16,330 bases of DNA from Conidiobolus incongruus B7586. Taxonomy: Eukaryota > Entomophthoromycota > Entomophthoromycetes > Entomophthorales > Conidiobolaceae. The DNA is taken from positions 1-16,330 of the forward strand of contig JNEM01007903.1 of the NCBI GenBank assembly GCA_000697335.1, written 5' to 3'. The notes beneath the pieces were generated by a model that saw only the letters and a list, made by a program, of their open reading frames with translations, did no database searches and was not told where the DNA came from. The number at the start of each line of letters is the position of its first letter. Position 1 is the stretch's first letter. A program made the translations under genes and the position numbers. This document shows positions 1 through 9,500 of this stretch, one piece after another.

Positions 1-194
1 GTTCTATAAAATTCACGAAATTTAATTTTTAATCACTAATATTATTCATTTTATATTTAAAATAACAGTTACTAAATTTTAATAGATATAATAATCTATT
101 AAACTTGATTATATTTTTTGAATATATTTATATTAATAATATATATTAATTTTGATATTATATAAATATTTATTATGATATAGTATATTGAAAT
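1..194. other. AT-rich left flank, no gene
   Basis: This is the host DNA into which the retrotransposon inserted. It is almost entirely A and T, has no open frame of useful length, and carries short near-palindromic runs such as the alternating A/T block around 120-160. Its dinucleotide make-up is intermediate: counting 1-180 by hand gives about 8 CA/TG against 7 CT/AG, so on its own it does not settle which regime it belongs to. No RNA gene or regulatory site is recognisable. Confidence 0.6.
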
Positions 195-199
195 AAGTA
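195..199. repeat. Left copy of candidate 5-bp target-site duplication
   Basis: The pentamer AAGTA lies directly outside the left LTR, and the same pentamer lies directly outside the right LTR at 5764-5768. Five base pairs is a normal duplication length for Ty3/gypsy integrases. With AT-rich flanks a chance match is not rare. The call therefore rests mainly on its agreeing with LTR limits set independently by aligning the two LTRs. Confidence 0.55.
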
Positions 200-817
200 T
201 ATCAAGGCCAAATAAGTATTAATTAACTATAGGCTTAGGTAGCTATATATAATACTCCCTAAAAGTATTGATGACATGAAATGTCATCACTATTATTAGG
301 ATTTTATAACCTATTTTTAATTTCTGTCCCAGAGTGAGTTTTAACACTCTATACAAAAGATTTAATACAAACAGTGAATTATATAATATAAGATATAAAT
401 TAATTAAGAGTGAAGTAAGAAGAATACTATCCTACTTACTATTATTAGGTGTAGATTTATTAAATAGCTAATTCTATATTATAACTATTTTTTCAAAACT
501 TTAAACAAAATATTATATTATCCTACTTAATTATAATCTATATGTTTTATTAATAAGGAAAATAAATATCTTGTTTAAAATATAGTCTTTAAGAAAATTA
601 TGTATTTATAATCAACTAGATAATAAAATTAATAATTGAATTGTAATAAATTTAAAGGGTTCTGCTAATAAAGAATAATGCCTTCAATTTAATTAATAAT
701 TAATACTTTTATTTAAATAATAGAATTAGTTTGTTTTTAAAAAAAATAAGTATATATTTGATTATTAGATAATTAATAATATTAAGTAAATAAATTAATA
801 AAAAATGTGTATTATGA
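200..817 (-). repeat. 3' LTR of the chromovirus fossil (left copy)
   Basis: Aligns along its length with 5146-5763. The offset is 4946 bp at both ends, with small indels near 480-780 that cancel out. The best-kept part is 210-300, which includes a hairpin at 270-288. By eye roughly one position in five differs between the copies, largely C/T or G/A, though the stretch around 325-365 is more scrambled. The outer end begins with a T-rich trace of the expected TG, and the inner end abuts the polypurine tract. On the minus strand it runs from about 817 (U3 start) to 200 (U5 end). I could not place the promoter or poly(A) site within it. Confidence 0.88.
270..288. other. Hairpin in the 3' LTR (8-bp stem, 3-nt loop)
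   Basis: GATGACAT (270-277) and ATGTCATC (281-288) are perfect reverse complements around the loop GAA. The same structure is at 5216-5234 in the other LTR with one stem position different. It lies 70-90 bp from the 3' end of the LTR in element orientation, probably within R/U5. It retains CA and TG steps although these are scarce elsewhere in the element. A role in transcript folding, end formation or protein binding is possible but unproven. Confidence 0.7.
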
Positions 818-819
818 TA

Positions 820-830
820 TATCTCCCTTA
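820..830 (-). other. Polypurine tract next to the 3' LTR
   Basis: The plus strand reads as a pyrimidine run with CTCCC, giving a purine run of the AAGGGAGA kind on the minus strand, immediately before the U3 start of the 3' LTR. This is where a polypurine tract, the plus-strand DNA primer of LTR retrotransposons, is expected. It supports both the orientation and the LTR inner limit. The exact edge is uncertain by a few bases. Confidence 0.65.
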
Positions 831-859
831 TTATGTTAAGTTCATAGATTTTTGCAAGA

Positions 860-1000
860 ACATTTTGATTAATTTAAGAGGATTAATATATTTAGTTTTA
901 ATTTATTATTTTTCTATTATTAGTTATCTTTTCTAGTAGACTAATTAATATTCCTTATTGTAAATAACATGTTTATCTAAAATATCTTCAATTTGTATTT
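860..1000 (-). pseudogene. Decayed chromodomain of the retrotransposon polyprotein
   Basis: The minus-strand translation of about 895-990 keeps the spacing and several residues of a chromodomain: an I-E-x-I-L-D-x-H/R start followed, after a short gap, by a K-x-x-Y-x-L-V-type strand. It sits downstream of integrase and just before the polypurine tract, as in chromoviruses. In living relatives this module binds methylated histone H3 and steers integration to heterochromatin. The copy is broken. The similarity is short but the position is right. Confidence 0.65.
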
Positions 1001-1079
1001 ATTTTATATATTTTTTATTTGTTTAAAAAGTGTAGGTTGTTTAAAGCCAAGTTCTTTTAAGGTAATCTTTAATTAAAAA

Positions 1080-2140
1080 AGATAGAAGATATTATATATT
1101 CTAAGGTTTTTTGATAGCTTAATCTGATAGGTAATTTATTATACTTTGTAACTAGAAATAATTTGATAAATTTAGTGTTAAATATTTTAAATAGTTTTTT
1201 TATCAAATTTCTGGTGCAAATGAAAATTAATTTATTGCTATAGTTAATATTTTTGTTTTTTATTGATTTCTTGTTATAGTTAAATTTATATTCTTTTTAT
1301 ATTTGTTGAAAGGTTTTGATTAACTTAAAATATAAAGAAGCTAATAATTACACATGTTTTTTTAAATCTAGAAACTTAGTATTTATTTTGTTAATTTTAA
1401 AAGTTAGGTTATATCCTCATAAAGTTTTAAAAAGGTTTATCTTAATTAATTTATGATATGAGTTGTTATAAGTAATTTCTATTAATAGGACTAGGTCTAC
1501 CCAGTTATTTTGTTTATAGGTAATATAATGTTTAAGATATTATTTTAAAACTTGATGAGTTTGTTTAGTTTGTCTATTAGTTGAAAGATGATATCTAAAA
1601 GACATATGAAGTTGTATTTTAATATTCTTGGTAAATTCTCTCTAGTATTATAAGATAAGCAATTTATCTTAGTTGCTTATAACATTATTAAAGGTTTTAA
1701 ATCTTTTGAAATAGTTGTTAATAAATAGTTTAACATAATCAAAAGCATTTGTATTATTTCTACATAATATAAATTGAGTAATTTTTGTTAAATAATCTAT
1801 AATAACCAAATTTACTTTGAATCTATTAGACTTAAGTAAAAGTAAAATGAAGTTAAATAAAATAGAGGTAAATATTTTACTTGGTATAAGTAATAGTTAT
1901 AAAGAGCTATTAAGGGTAGAGTTATTAGATTTGTTAATAAAACATAATTAATATTGGTTAATATAAGTTAGTTACTAATTACTTTAATTTAAGCTAAGCA
2001 AACTATCTGGTGATAATTTCTAAAGTCTTGTTAATTCCTGTATAGCCTATAATAATATCATTATAATATTGTTTAAGAATAACTTACTTATTCTTGGCTT
2101 TAAAAGCCATAAATAAGTTATTATGATAAATTAAGTTATT
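1080..2140 (-). pseudogene. Decayed integrase region of the chromovirus fossil
   Basis: Integrase inserts the DNA copy into the genome. Three parts are recognisable on the minus strand. About 1985-2085 resembles the N-terminal zinc-binding region ending in the G-I-N-K-T-L-E-I-I block. About 1555-1635 resembles the end of the catalytic core, with the H-P-Q-T-D-G-Q-T-E-type signature typical of Ty3/gypsy integrases. About 1440-1540 resembles the following N-W-V-D-L-L-type and A-Y-N-N-S segment. The stretch near 1090-1250 fits the C-terminal region before the chromodomain. The region is broken in several places and is not a working gene. Confidence 0.85.
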
Positions 2141-2429
2141 AACTTCTGTATATTTTTTTATCTTGTATTAGGATATTAACTCCAAAATGTTTTTAGTAGT
2201 TTTATTTTTCTTCATAGATTTTTTAATATTGATAATTATTCTTTTATTTGGATATATTAATTCAAATTATATATAAAGGTAATTACTAGTTAATAAAACA
2301 TTTTTATTATTTTAAAGTAGTTTGTTAGTAGAGATTTTATACAAAGGATTTCAACTAAGCTTATCGATAATAGAGTTCTTAAAATTAGATATGTTTTTAA
2401 TTTTAAAACTGTATTATAACAAAATTAAA

Positions 2430-2720
2430 CTTTAACAAAATTGTTTAGCATTCAATAACTTGTTAGTTATAAAATATTTTAGATTCTTATAATTAAAATA
2501 TATAATAATCAAATAAAATAATAATAATACATAAATATAAAAATATTTTAAAGCCTTTACAATGTTTAATAATTCTTTGTAATAAACTTCATATTTAATC
2601 TTATCTTGGATAAACTTTTAAGAAAAATATTTAATAGGGTACTCTTTTTGTTTTAATATAACACCTATAGAAAAAAAAATTAGTATATAGTTTTAAAGCT
2701 ATGTATTATTAAAATAATAT
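2430..2720 (-). pseudogene. Decayed RNase H region of the chromovirus fossil
   Basis: RNase H removes the RNA strand during reverse transcription. On the minus strand, about 2540-2605 resembles the Y-E-x-x-x-K-E-L-L-x-I-V block of gypsy RNase H, and about 2450-2510 resembles the following K-N-L-x-Y-F block. Both lie at the spacing expected between reverse transcriptase and integrase. The upstream limit near 2720 is inferred from domain length. The copy is non-functional. Confidence 0.8.
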
Positions 2721-2879
2721 TGTATAAAAGTATATTTTAATAAATAGATTAGTTGTTTAAAAAAAATTAAATATTTAAGTCTTATATAAATGAATGATTC
2801 TTTTTGGTGAGATTTATCAAAAGAAATTTAATATTTTTAAAATTAAGAATAAATATTCTTGAAAGATTTGCTATTTTAA

Positions 2880-3480
2880 ACTTTGAAATTTTTTGTTATT
2901 TATTAGAACTTTCTAATTGATAATATCCTTAACTCTATTAAAATTAATTGATATTTTTTAAGAGTTATATAAAAACTTAAAACGTTTGTTAATTTTTTGT
3001 AAATTATATTTTTTTCTAATATAATATATAATTTATTTTCTTCTAATTTTTTAAGCATTTGTTGAATATAGTAAATTTGTTTATCTTTATTTTTACTGTA
3101 AATTAATATATTACCTACTAGATAAAATTAAATAAGTTAAGGTATAGATATAATACTTTAGTAACATATTGTTAGAAAGTTGCTAGTGCATTAGTTAACT
3201 TAAAAAGTATAACTAACCATTTAAATAAATTAAATCAATACTAAGGTTATTTTCTACTTATCTCTAATTTTAATTTTGATTAAATAATAAGTATTATATA
3301 ATTTAAATCTAGTATAAATTATAGTATCTTTAATTTTATTTTAGAGCTTAGTAATTAATAATAAAGAAAAATTATCTTTAATGGTTAATACATTCATCTT
3401 CTTATAATTACTGCTTATTCTCTAGGTTCCCTTTTATTTTTTAACAAATTATATAGGTACACCTATAGTAGATAAAAAAT
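2880..3480 (-). pseudogene. Decayed reverse transcriptase region of the chromovirus fossil
   Basis: Three gypsy reverse-transcriptase landmarks can be read on the minus strand in the right order. A F-x-x-L-D-L-type strand with the first catalytic block is near 3290-3320. The G-L-x-N-A-P-A-T-F-Q-type block is near 3160-3200. The region of the Y-x-D-D-I-L-I-Y-S catalytic motif is near 3085-3125. Spacing matches the family. The enzyme would copy element RNA into DNA in cytoplasmic particles, but this copy is decayed. Outer limits are estimated from typical domain length, and the stretch between here and RNase H is probably the thumb/connection part. Confidence 0.88.
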
Positions 3481-3869
3481 AATAAATTAATCCTTTTTAC
3501 AAATGCTTTTTTAGATAATTTTTTAAATAATTGCTTTATTTTTTAACTATTGAATACACAATTGAATTTTTTGGTAAATATCTTTTAGTTTAATTTATAG
3601 AATAGCTAGCAACTGAATGTTTTAGGTGCTTATTAACAAGTTGATTAGAAAATATTTTCTTGAATTACTGATAATATAGTAGAAAATTTAATTTAATAGT
3701 CTCACTCATCAAGTATAATTTGTTTAATTCCATTTCTAAAAATAAAATCTTAATAGGTAAAGACATTAGTTTACAGATCAATATTTGTCTTATATTAAAA
3801 TTAATATTAAAGGATAAATCTTTAAAGAATTATATTCTTATCAATACAGGTATAGGTGAATTTATTAAG

Positions 3870-4110
3870 TGGAATTATATTAAATTATTAATATCTCCAT
3901 TAGATACAATAATAAAACACGTAATTAAATTTCTTTTATTAATAGTTTTTTTATTTATAATAATAACTTTATAAGGTTTACTTCTTAGCTTATACTTAAA
4001 ATAATATTTTCTTGCTAATTTTTTAATATATAACACCTTAAACCATGAGTATCAATCATATATTATATTAATCCCAACTCTTGTTCTAATAAACAAATAT
4101 GAAACAAGGG
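3870..4110 (-). pseudogene. Decayed aspartic protease region of the chromovirus fossil
   Basis: Between the gag and reverse-transcriptase traces, the minus-strand translation near 3930-4090 resembles the gypsy retropepsin: a region with the spacing of the catalytic L-I-D-S-G-A motif, then a basic stretch ending in K-P-Y-K-V as in family members. Proteases of this type cut the Gag-Pol polyprotein inside the particle. The match is weaker than for RT or integrase, and the copy is broken. An 84-codon open frame on the opposite strand (3720-3974) overlaps it and is not considered a gene. Confidence 0.6.
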
Positions 4111-4379
4111 TAGTAGTCTGCTTTAAAATAGTAGCTAGTAATTTATCATTAAGTATTTGTAGAGAATTTAATATTATTTGTGTAATAGTAATATTAATTA
4201 TTTCTAAAGCTTATTGTGTTTTTTAATTCTCTAGGTTAAATCTATAGTTTATTTTCTGTTATCTAGGTATTATAAAAATCAAGTGTAAGTTTAAAGATAT
4301 TCTATGATTAGCTTTTTATTATATAAGAATAGAGTTATTAGATTTAATATTTTCATTAGCTATACTTAAATGAGGTTTG

Positions 4380-4900
4380 AATTAATAGTTAGATGATAGA
4401 TTTTTTTGTTTTCATTTTATTGCTTTTCGAATAGATTCTTTAAAACAATTATTAGTAGATTCTTAAATAAGTTCTTTACTTAAGAAAGGAAGTAGGTTAT
4501 CGATAAAGTATATATTCTAAACTTTAAAAATTAAGGTAGATGCTTTTAATAACCCTATATGTTTAAATACATACTTGCAAACAAGTTCATTAATTTTTTG
4601 TGTATATCTTTTTAACTGAATGTTAAATTTATTAATAAATTTTTAAGTTTAAAGAAAATATTAAATTATCTTTTAAATTCTACAAAATTATTTAATAAAG
4701 TTAGTTCTGTCTCTACAGTTACTTTAACCCAATTATAATCTTCTTTTTGTAGTAAGTTTTTTATTAATTCTACTTTGGTAAAGTTATTAATATATTTATA
4801 ATTATTTTAATTAATGTATTTGTTTAGTTTTTTAATATAACAAACTAGTTCTTTATAATCTTTTAAAAAACTATTATCAAATATAAATTTATTATATGAA
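4380..4900 (-). pseudogene. Decayed gag region of the chromovirus fossil
   Basis: Gag forms the particle. The minus-strand translation of about 4440-4700 loosely resembles the retrotransposon-gag family: an F-x-x-F-K-x-x-F-type segment, a hydrophilic Y-x-x-x-x-x-E-L part, then a Y-F-x-x-x-L-x-P-x-L-x-x-E-L-type segment. No CCHC zinc knuckle could be seen. Gag evolves fast, so identification relies partly on position between the leader and the protease. It is broken many times. Confidence 0.5.
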
Positions 4901-5145
4901 ATTTAGTTTAGAAAAGTAAATTTTTGTTGTCTAATATAGTTATTTATAATTACTTAGATTTAACATTTATTAGATTTTTTCTTCAATATTAAATTAAAAA
5001 AGGGTTTAACAATTGTTATAATCATAAACAAGTAGAATAAACATAATTAGAGTATAATGATAAACAAGAATCTAATAAATAATAGCAGAGAAGGATATGA
5101 CAAATGTTTCAATATTTAATTTCAAGAGTAGAAAGCAAAATATAC
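4900..5145 (-). other. Retrotransposon 5' leader with expected primer-binding site
   Basis: This lies between the 5' LTR and the gag trace. A primer-binding site should start at or just left of 5145 on the minus strand. The bases there do not match a tRNA 3' end that I can name, which could reflect decay or self-priming as in Tf1-like elements. A 104-codon minus-strand open frame (5072-5386) runs from this leader into the LTR and is judged a chance frame. Confidence 0.45.
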
Positions 5146-5763
5146 TATGAAAACTAAATAAGTATAAATTAACTATAAGCCTAAATAGCTGTGTATAATA
5201 TTCCCTAAAAATATTGATAACATGAAATGTCATCACTATTGTTAGGATTATATAACCTATTTTTAATTTTTGTTTTAATATAAGGTTTAACTCTTTATAG
5301 ACAAAATTTAATTCAAACAGCAAATTATATAATATAAGATATAATCTGATTAAAAGCAAAGAAAGAAGAATACTATCCTCTTTCATCTTATTAGGTCTTG
5401 ATTTACCAAAATACTAATTCTACATTATAATTATATATTTAAAACCTTGAACAATATTCTATATTATCTTTTTTAACTATATTCAATATATTTTATTAAT
5501 AAACAAAATAGTTCTACTTAAATTATAATCTTTAAGCAAAATAGGTATTTATAATTAACTAGATAATGAAATTAATAATCAAATTATAGTAAATTTAGGG
5601 AGTTGTACTAATAAAGAATAGTGTCTTCAAATTAATTAGTAATTAATACTTTGATTTTGATAGTAGAATTAGTTAGTTCTTAAAAAAATAATAAATATGT
5701 ATTCGATTACTAAATAATTAATAATATCAAGTAAATAGGTAAATAAAGAAATATATGAAAACA
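5146..5763 (-). repeat. 5' LTR of the chromovirus fossil (right copy)
   Basis: Direct repeat of 200-817 with the same total length. In element orientation it starts with TGT at 5763, agreeing with the TG...CA ends of LTRs, and ends near 5146. It would have held the promoter and transcript start. No TATA box can be singled out in such AT-rich DNA. Differences from the other copy are largely transitions in both directions, as expected if each LTR was mutated separately after insertion. Confidence 0.88.
5216..5234. other. Hairpin in the 5' LTR
   Basis: This is the counterpart of the hairpin at 270-288: arms GATAACAT and ATGTCATC around loop GAA. One stem position is a mismatch that would still allow an A-C or wobble-like pair. 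It is embedded in the best-conserved block shared by the two LTRs. Confidence 0.65.
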
Positions 5764-5768
5764 AAGTA
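5764..5768. repeat. Right copy of candidate 5-bp target-site duplication
   Basis: AAGTA directly follows the right LTR and matches 195-199. It marks the right border of the insertion. The change from CT/AG-rich to CA/TG-rich sequence occurs at about this point. Confidence 0.55.
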
Positions 5769-6495
5769 ATAGTTTTATAATTAGAATATATTGATTACAA
5801 GATATTAATACAAATAATGTTTAATTTTAATATTTCCTAAAGTTGATTTTTACAATATTTATTGATAATTAATTGTTTAGTTAATGAATATTTTATCAAA
5901 AAATAATAAGTATTGAGATTTTTAACAATAAAATAATTATAAACAATTGATATATAAAACCTTAAAATGTTGAATAGTTTTAATTTAATTCAATATTTCA
6001 ATTGATATTTTTATTGAATTTATATTTCTTATATGATTTATAAAACAAAAGACAAATAATTATTAGAGAATTGAAAGTAACGTCAAGAACGTTTATATTA
6101 GAAATTTAGATAATATAAATAATTGATTAATTTTGAAAATTTGAAACTATAATGAAAGTAGTAAAATTATTAAATATATTTTAATTATCATTTATCAATT
6201 GAATTTAATAAATAAAATATAGTAATCTTGATAAGTAAAATTTTGATTCGAAGTTAATTAAAAATATATTAAATTTATAGCAAATTGATATTTAATAAAA
6301 ATTTCAATTATATAAATAATTTTTATAAATTTTAAATTAATACAAAATAAATAATAAACATTCTGTTTATCCAAATCATTATTATTTATTAATGATTGTA
6401 ATAAACATCAAAATATTGAATAAAGACTGGAATTAATAATATAAAAAAATATATTAAATTTCTAAGTTTCAATTATTAAAAATAAAATAAGATAA

Positions 6496-6514
6496 TTATT
6501 TGGCACCCAAATAA
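6496..6514. other. Hairpin with GC-rich tip in the desert
   Basis: TTATTTGG (6496-6503) and CCAAATAA (6507-6514) are perfect reverse complements around the loop CAC. The tip TGGCACCCA is one of the most GC-rich spots in the surrounding kilobases. No T-run or upstream gene supports a terminator. Its role, if any, is unknown. Confidence 0.5.
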
Positions 6515-9500
6515 ACAAATATATTTTATTATTGAATTTTCATTAAACATGAGTTTTATATTATTAAAATCATAAAATAAAAATAAATACAATTCTTTCT
6601 TTATATATATGAAAATATATAACAAATTGAATAATTCTATAATTTATTATTTATCTTTGACAAAAATTAATTAACATGTGATTTTTTTATATAAATAATA
6701 AAGTGATTAAAACCTTAATTTAACATTGAAATATTTACTAATTTAATTGATTATAAAATATTAAATAATAACTTTAATATGATCTTTATAATTAATTAAA
6801 ACATCATATATATTAAACAACTATATTTCCATGATATATTGACAATATTATTAAAAATCGATAATAAAACTAAATTTTTAACATTTCAAAAATATCATTT
6901 GGTTTTGATTGAATATTGATATTATGTCAAATTTTTAAATTGTTAAAATATAAATATATTATATATATTGATTTGTAATTATTAATTTTTATTATTAAAT
7001 TTGATATTTCTTTTCATTTTATTAAACTAATAAATTGCTAATATAGCAAATTATTGATGTAAATATCAATATATCATTTTAAAGATAACCTCTCAAAATA
7101 TTATTATTGTAATCATTATTAAAGATTAAAAATAACAATTCAAAAACAAAAATTTAATATATATAAAAAATATAAAAATTAATATATTTTATATTATCCA
7201 CTTTACATATAATAAATAAATAGTTGTATTTGAAAATAATATTATTATATTTTTACAAAATAATAATATTTATTTTATAATATTAATAATCACTAATAAT
7301 TATCATAAAATAATTTTGCTTGACAAAAATATATCAACGAAATATTAGATATTTTACATACAATACTAACAAACCAAAATGAATTAATATTAATATTGTA
7401 TTGTGTAATATTGTATAAAATAGATTATCAAATTATTTGTTATATAATAAATTTTCAATATAACAAAATGTTTTGAATTATAATAAAGAGAATGAATAAG
7501 AATGTAATATTTATTAATGATATATCTTATTAACTTTGAAATACAAACAAAAATTTATTTTTGCTTAAATTAAAATAATTGGTAAAATACAATATATTTC
7601 TAAAATTCTAAAATTTGATATAATTTTGATTAAAGTTTAATATTTCTTAATATAAGCATTCTAATAATTAGATAATATAATTGCATGTTTAATATGTTCA
7701 TTAACACTATATTTTTAATTGAGTTTAGTACAAATTTAGATATTATCCCCAAAAAGTATTAAATTTTTTGTTCAATTATTTTTTATTATATTAACTGTGA
7801 TTTAAATAATTTCATTAGATATATAGTTGATTATCAAATATTAAAATATTGAATAATATTTCAAATAGGTATTATAATATAATTTTTTTTTTATATTTTA
7901 ATATAATAAATCAATTAAATATTTTTACAAATCAAGTTAAATAATGTAAAATTGTATTTTCAATTATTGTTTAATCAACTTTATCTAAAAAAATATTGGT
8001 TAAAATTTACTTAAATTTTGAAATGAGTAATAGATATAAATTATTACATAATTTAATTGTTAAAATAATAAGGCTATATTGCAATCATTAGTTCTTTTGA
8101 AATACAATATAATGTTTATTATATAATATTAAATGAATAAAAATAAAATATATAATATGAAAGTAAAAATTAAATATATATAGATATTCTTGTGAATCTG
8201 TTCAAAAGTGGGATATAAAATAATTAAATAATATATGATATTAAATAAATTAAAATCAAGTTTTGAATAATTAATTAATTTTAATATATTTGAAATTCTT
8301 TTCAATATTAACTAATAATAGAGTAATTATTTTAAACATTTATTATATTAAATGTATATAGTTAATTTATTCACAATTTAATATTTTATTATCAAATATT
8401 ATATAAAATTTTTTCTCATTTGTTTGAATGATATAATAATTATATTTTTTTTGCAAAAATATATATTTAAATGTCATTTTTAAATTTTATTTAATTAAAA
8501 TAATTAAATATAATTGAAGTTATTGAATTTAATTAAAAATATTTTTTAAATAATTGTCTTACGATTTGAGAAATCAAATTAATAAAGAAAAAAATTTGTT
8601 AAAGTCAACTTATATCAAAACTAATATTTTAATAACTATATCAAATTTCTAATTGAATTTATATTCAGACAAATTAACAATAATTTCCATATTAATCATA
8701 CCAAATAATATATTTAATAATATTTTATTTAATATTTTATTAGTGAAATATCTTAAAAATAAAAAATACTATATAATAATAAAAGATATAAAAATTATAT
8801 TTTGATAATATTGAATATTTTATTATTTTTTAAATCATGAAATATTGTTAATTATGATTTTAGTTGAATAAATGAATTATAACTTTCGGAACATATTTCC
8901 ATTGTTTAAATTTGCCGATATTATTTTGTATGATTTAATTCAATATTAATTAAATATTCAATGCATAAAAATTACAAATTCAAAATTGATAAATCGTTTA
9001 TTTGTCAAATACTGTTATATTTATCAAAACTATTTAATGAAGAAATAAAGAATAATATACATTGAATTATCAGAAGAACAGCATTTCATAATTGTTTTAA
9101 AAATATTTAATATAATTATTTTGTAATATTAAATAAAATAATTTGCTTGTAATGGTGAATATTTTGTAGTTAAAATATTAATATTTTATAGTGATTAATT
9201 ATTCATGGATTCATAAATTTATATGTCAATTCTATTTTTATATTTTTATTCAATAATATTTTTATTAAATTAAAAAATGAAATTAATTTGAAAAGTGTTA
9301 ATCATTATTTGCACAAACCATTCTTTTAGATATAATAATTTGTTTATATTCTCATTTAATAATTCACCATATATAATGATTCTCTTACAAAACTAACAAA
9401 AGTTAAAATATAATATTTTAAATGATTAAATAATAAATCAAGCTAATATTATAATATTATTTTTTAATTATATGATAATTAATTTTGATTTCATTTAATT

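Larger units (their letters stand above)
200..5763 (-). mobile_element. Fossil Ty3/gypsy LTR retrotransposon (chromovirus), minus strand
   Basis: About 5.56 kb, a normal length for a fungal chromovirus. It is bounded by two direct 618-bp LTRs and a candidate 5-bp duplication. Traces of gag, protease, reverse transcriptase, RNase H, integrase and a C-terminal chromodomain appear in that order on the minus strand. The pro-RT-RH-IN order assigns it to Metaviridae (Ty3/gypsy) rather than copia, and the chromodomain places it among chromoviruses. The coding region carries many breaks across all domains, so it is a dead copy. Remaining G/C sit mostly in CT/AG steps while CA/TG is scarce, and the LTRs differ largely by transitions. 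That pattern fits RIP in a filamentous ascomycete. It is clearly old, but mutation of this kind makes LTR divergence an unreliable clock. Confidence 0.92.

Noticed and set aside
3720-3974. 84-codon plus-strand open frame with a L-I-N-T-G-like string resembling an aspartic protease
   Set aside because: It lies antisense to the retrotransposon, overlapping its protease trace. All other domains are on the minus strand, and the rest of the frame is low-complexity I/L/K/N/F. A chance frame is more likely.
5072-5386. 104-codon minus-strand open frame
   Set aside because: It spans the border of the 5' LTR and leader, where no gene is expected, and its sequence is leucine/isoleucine-rich without any motif. 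The equivalent stretch of the other LTR offers no support for a conserved protein.
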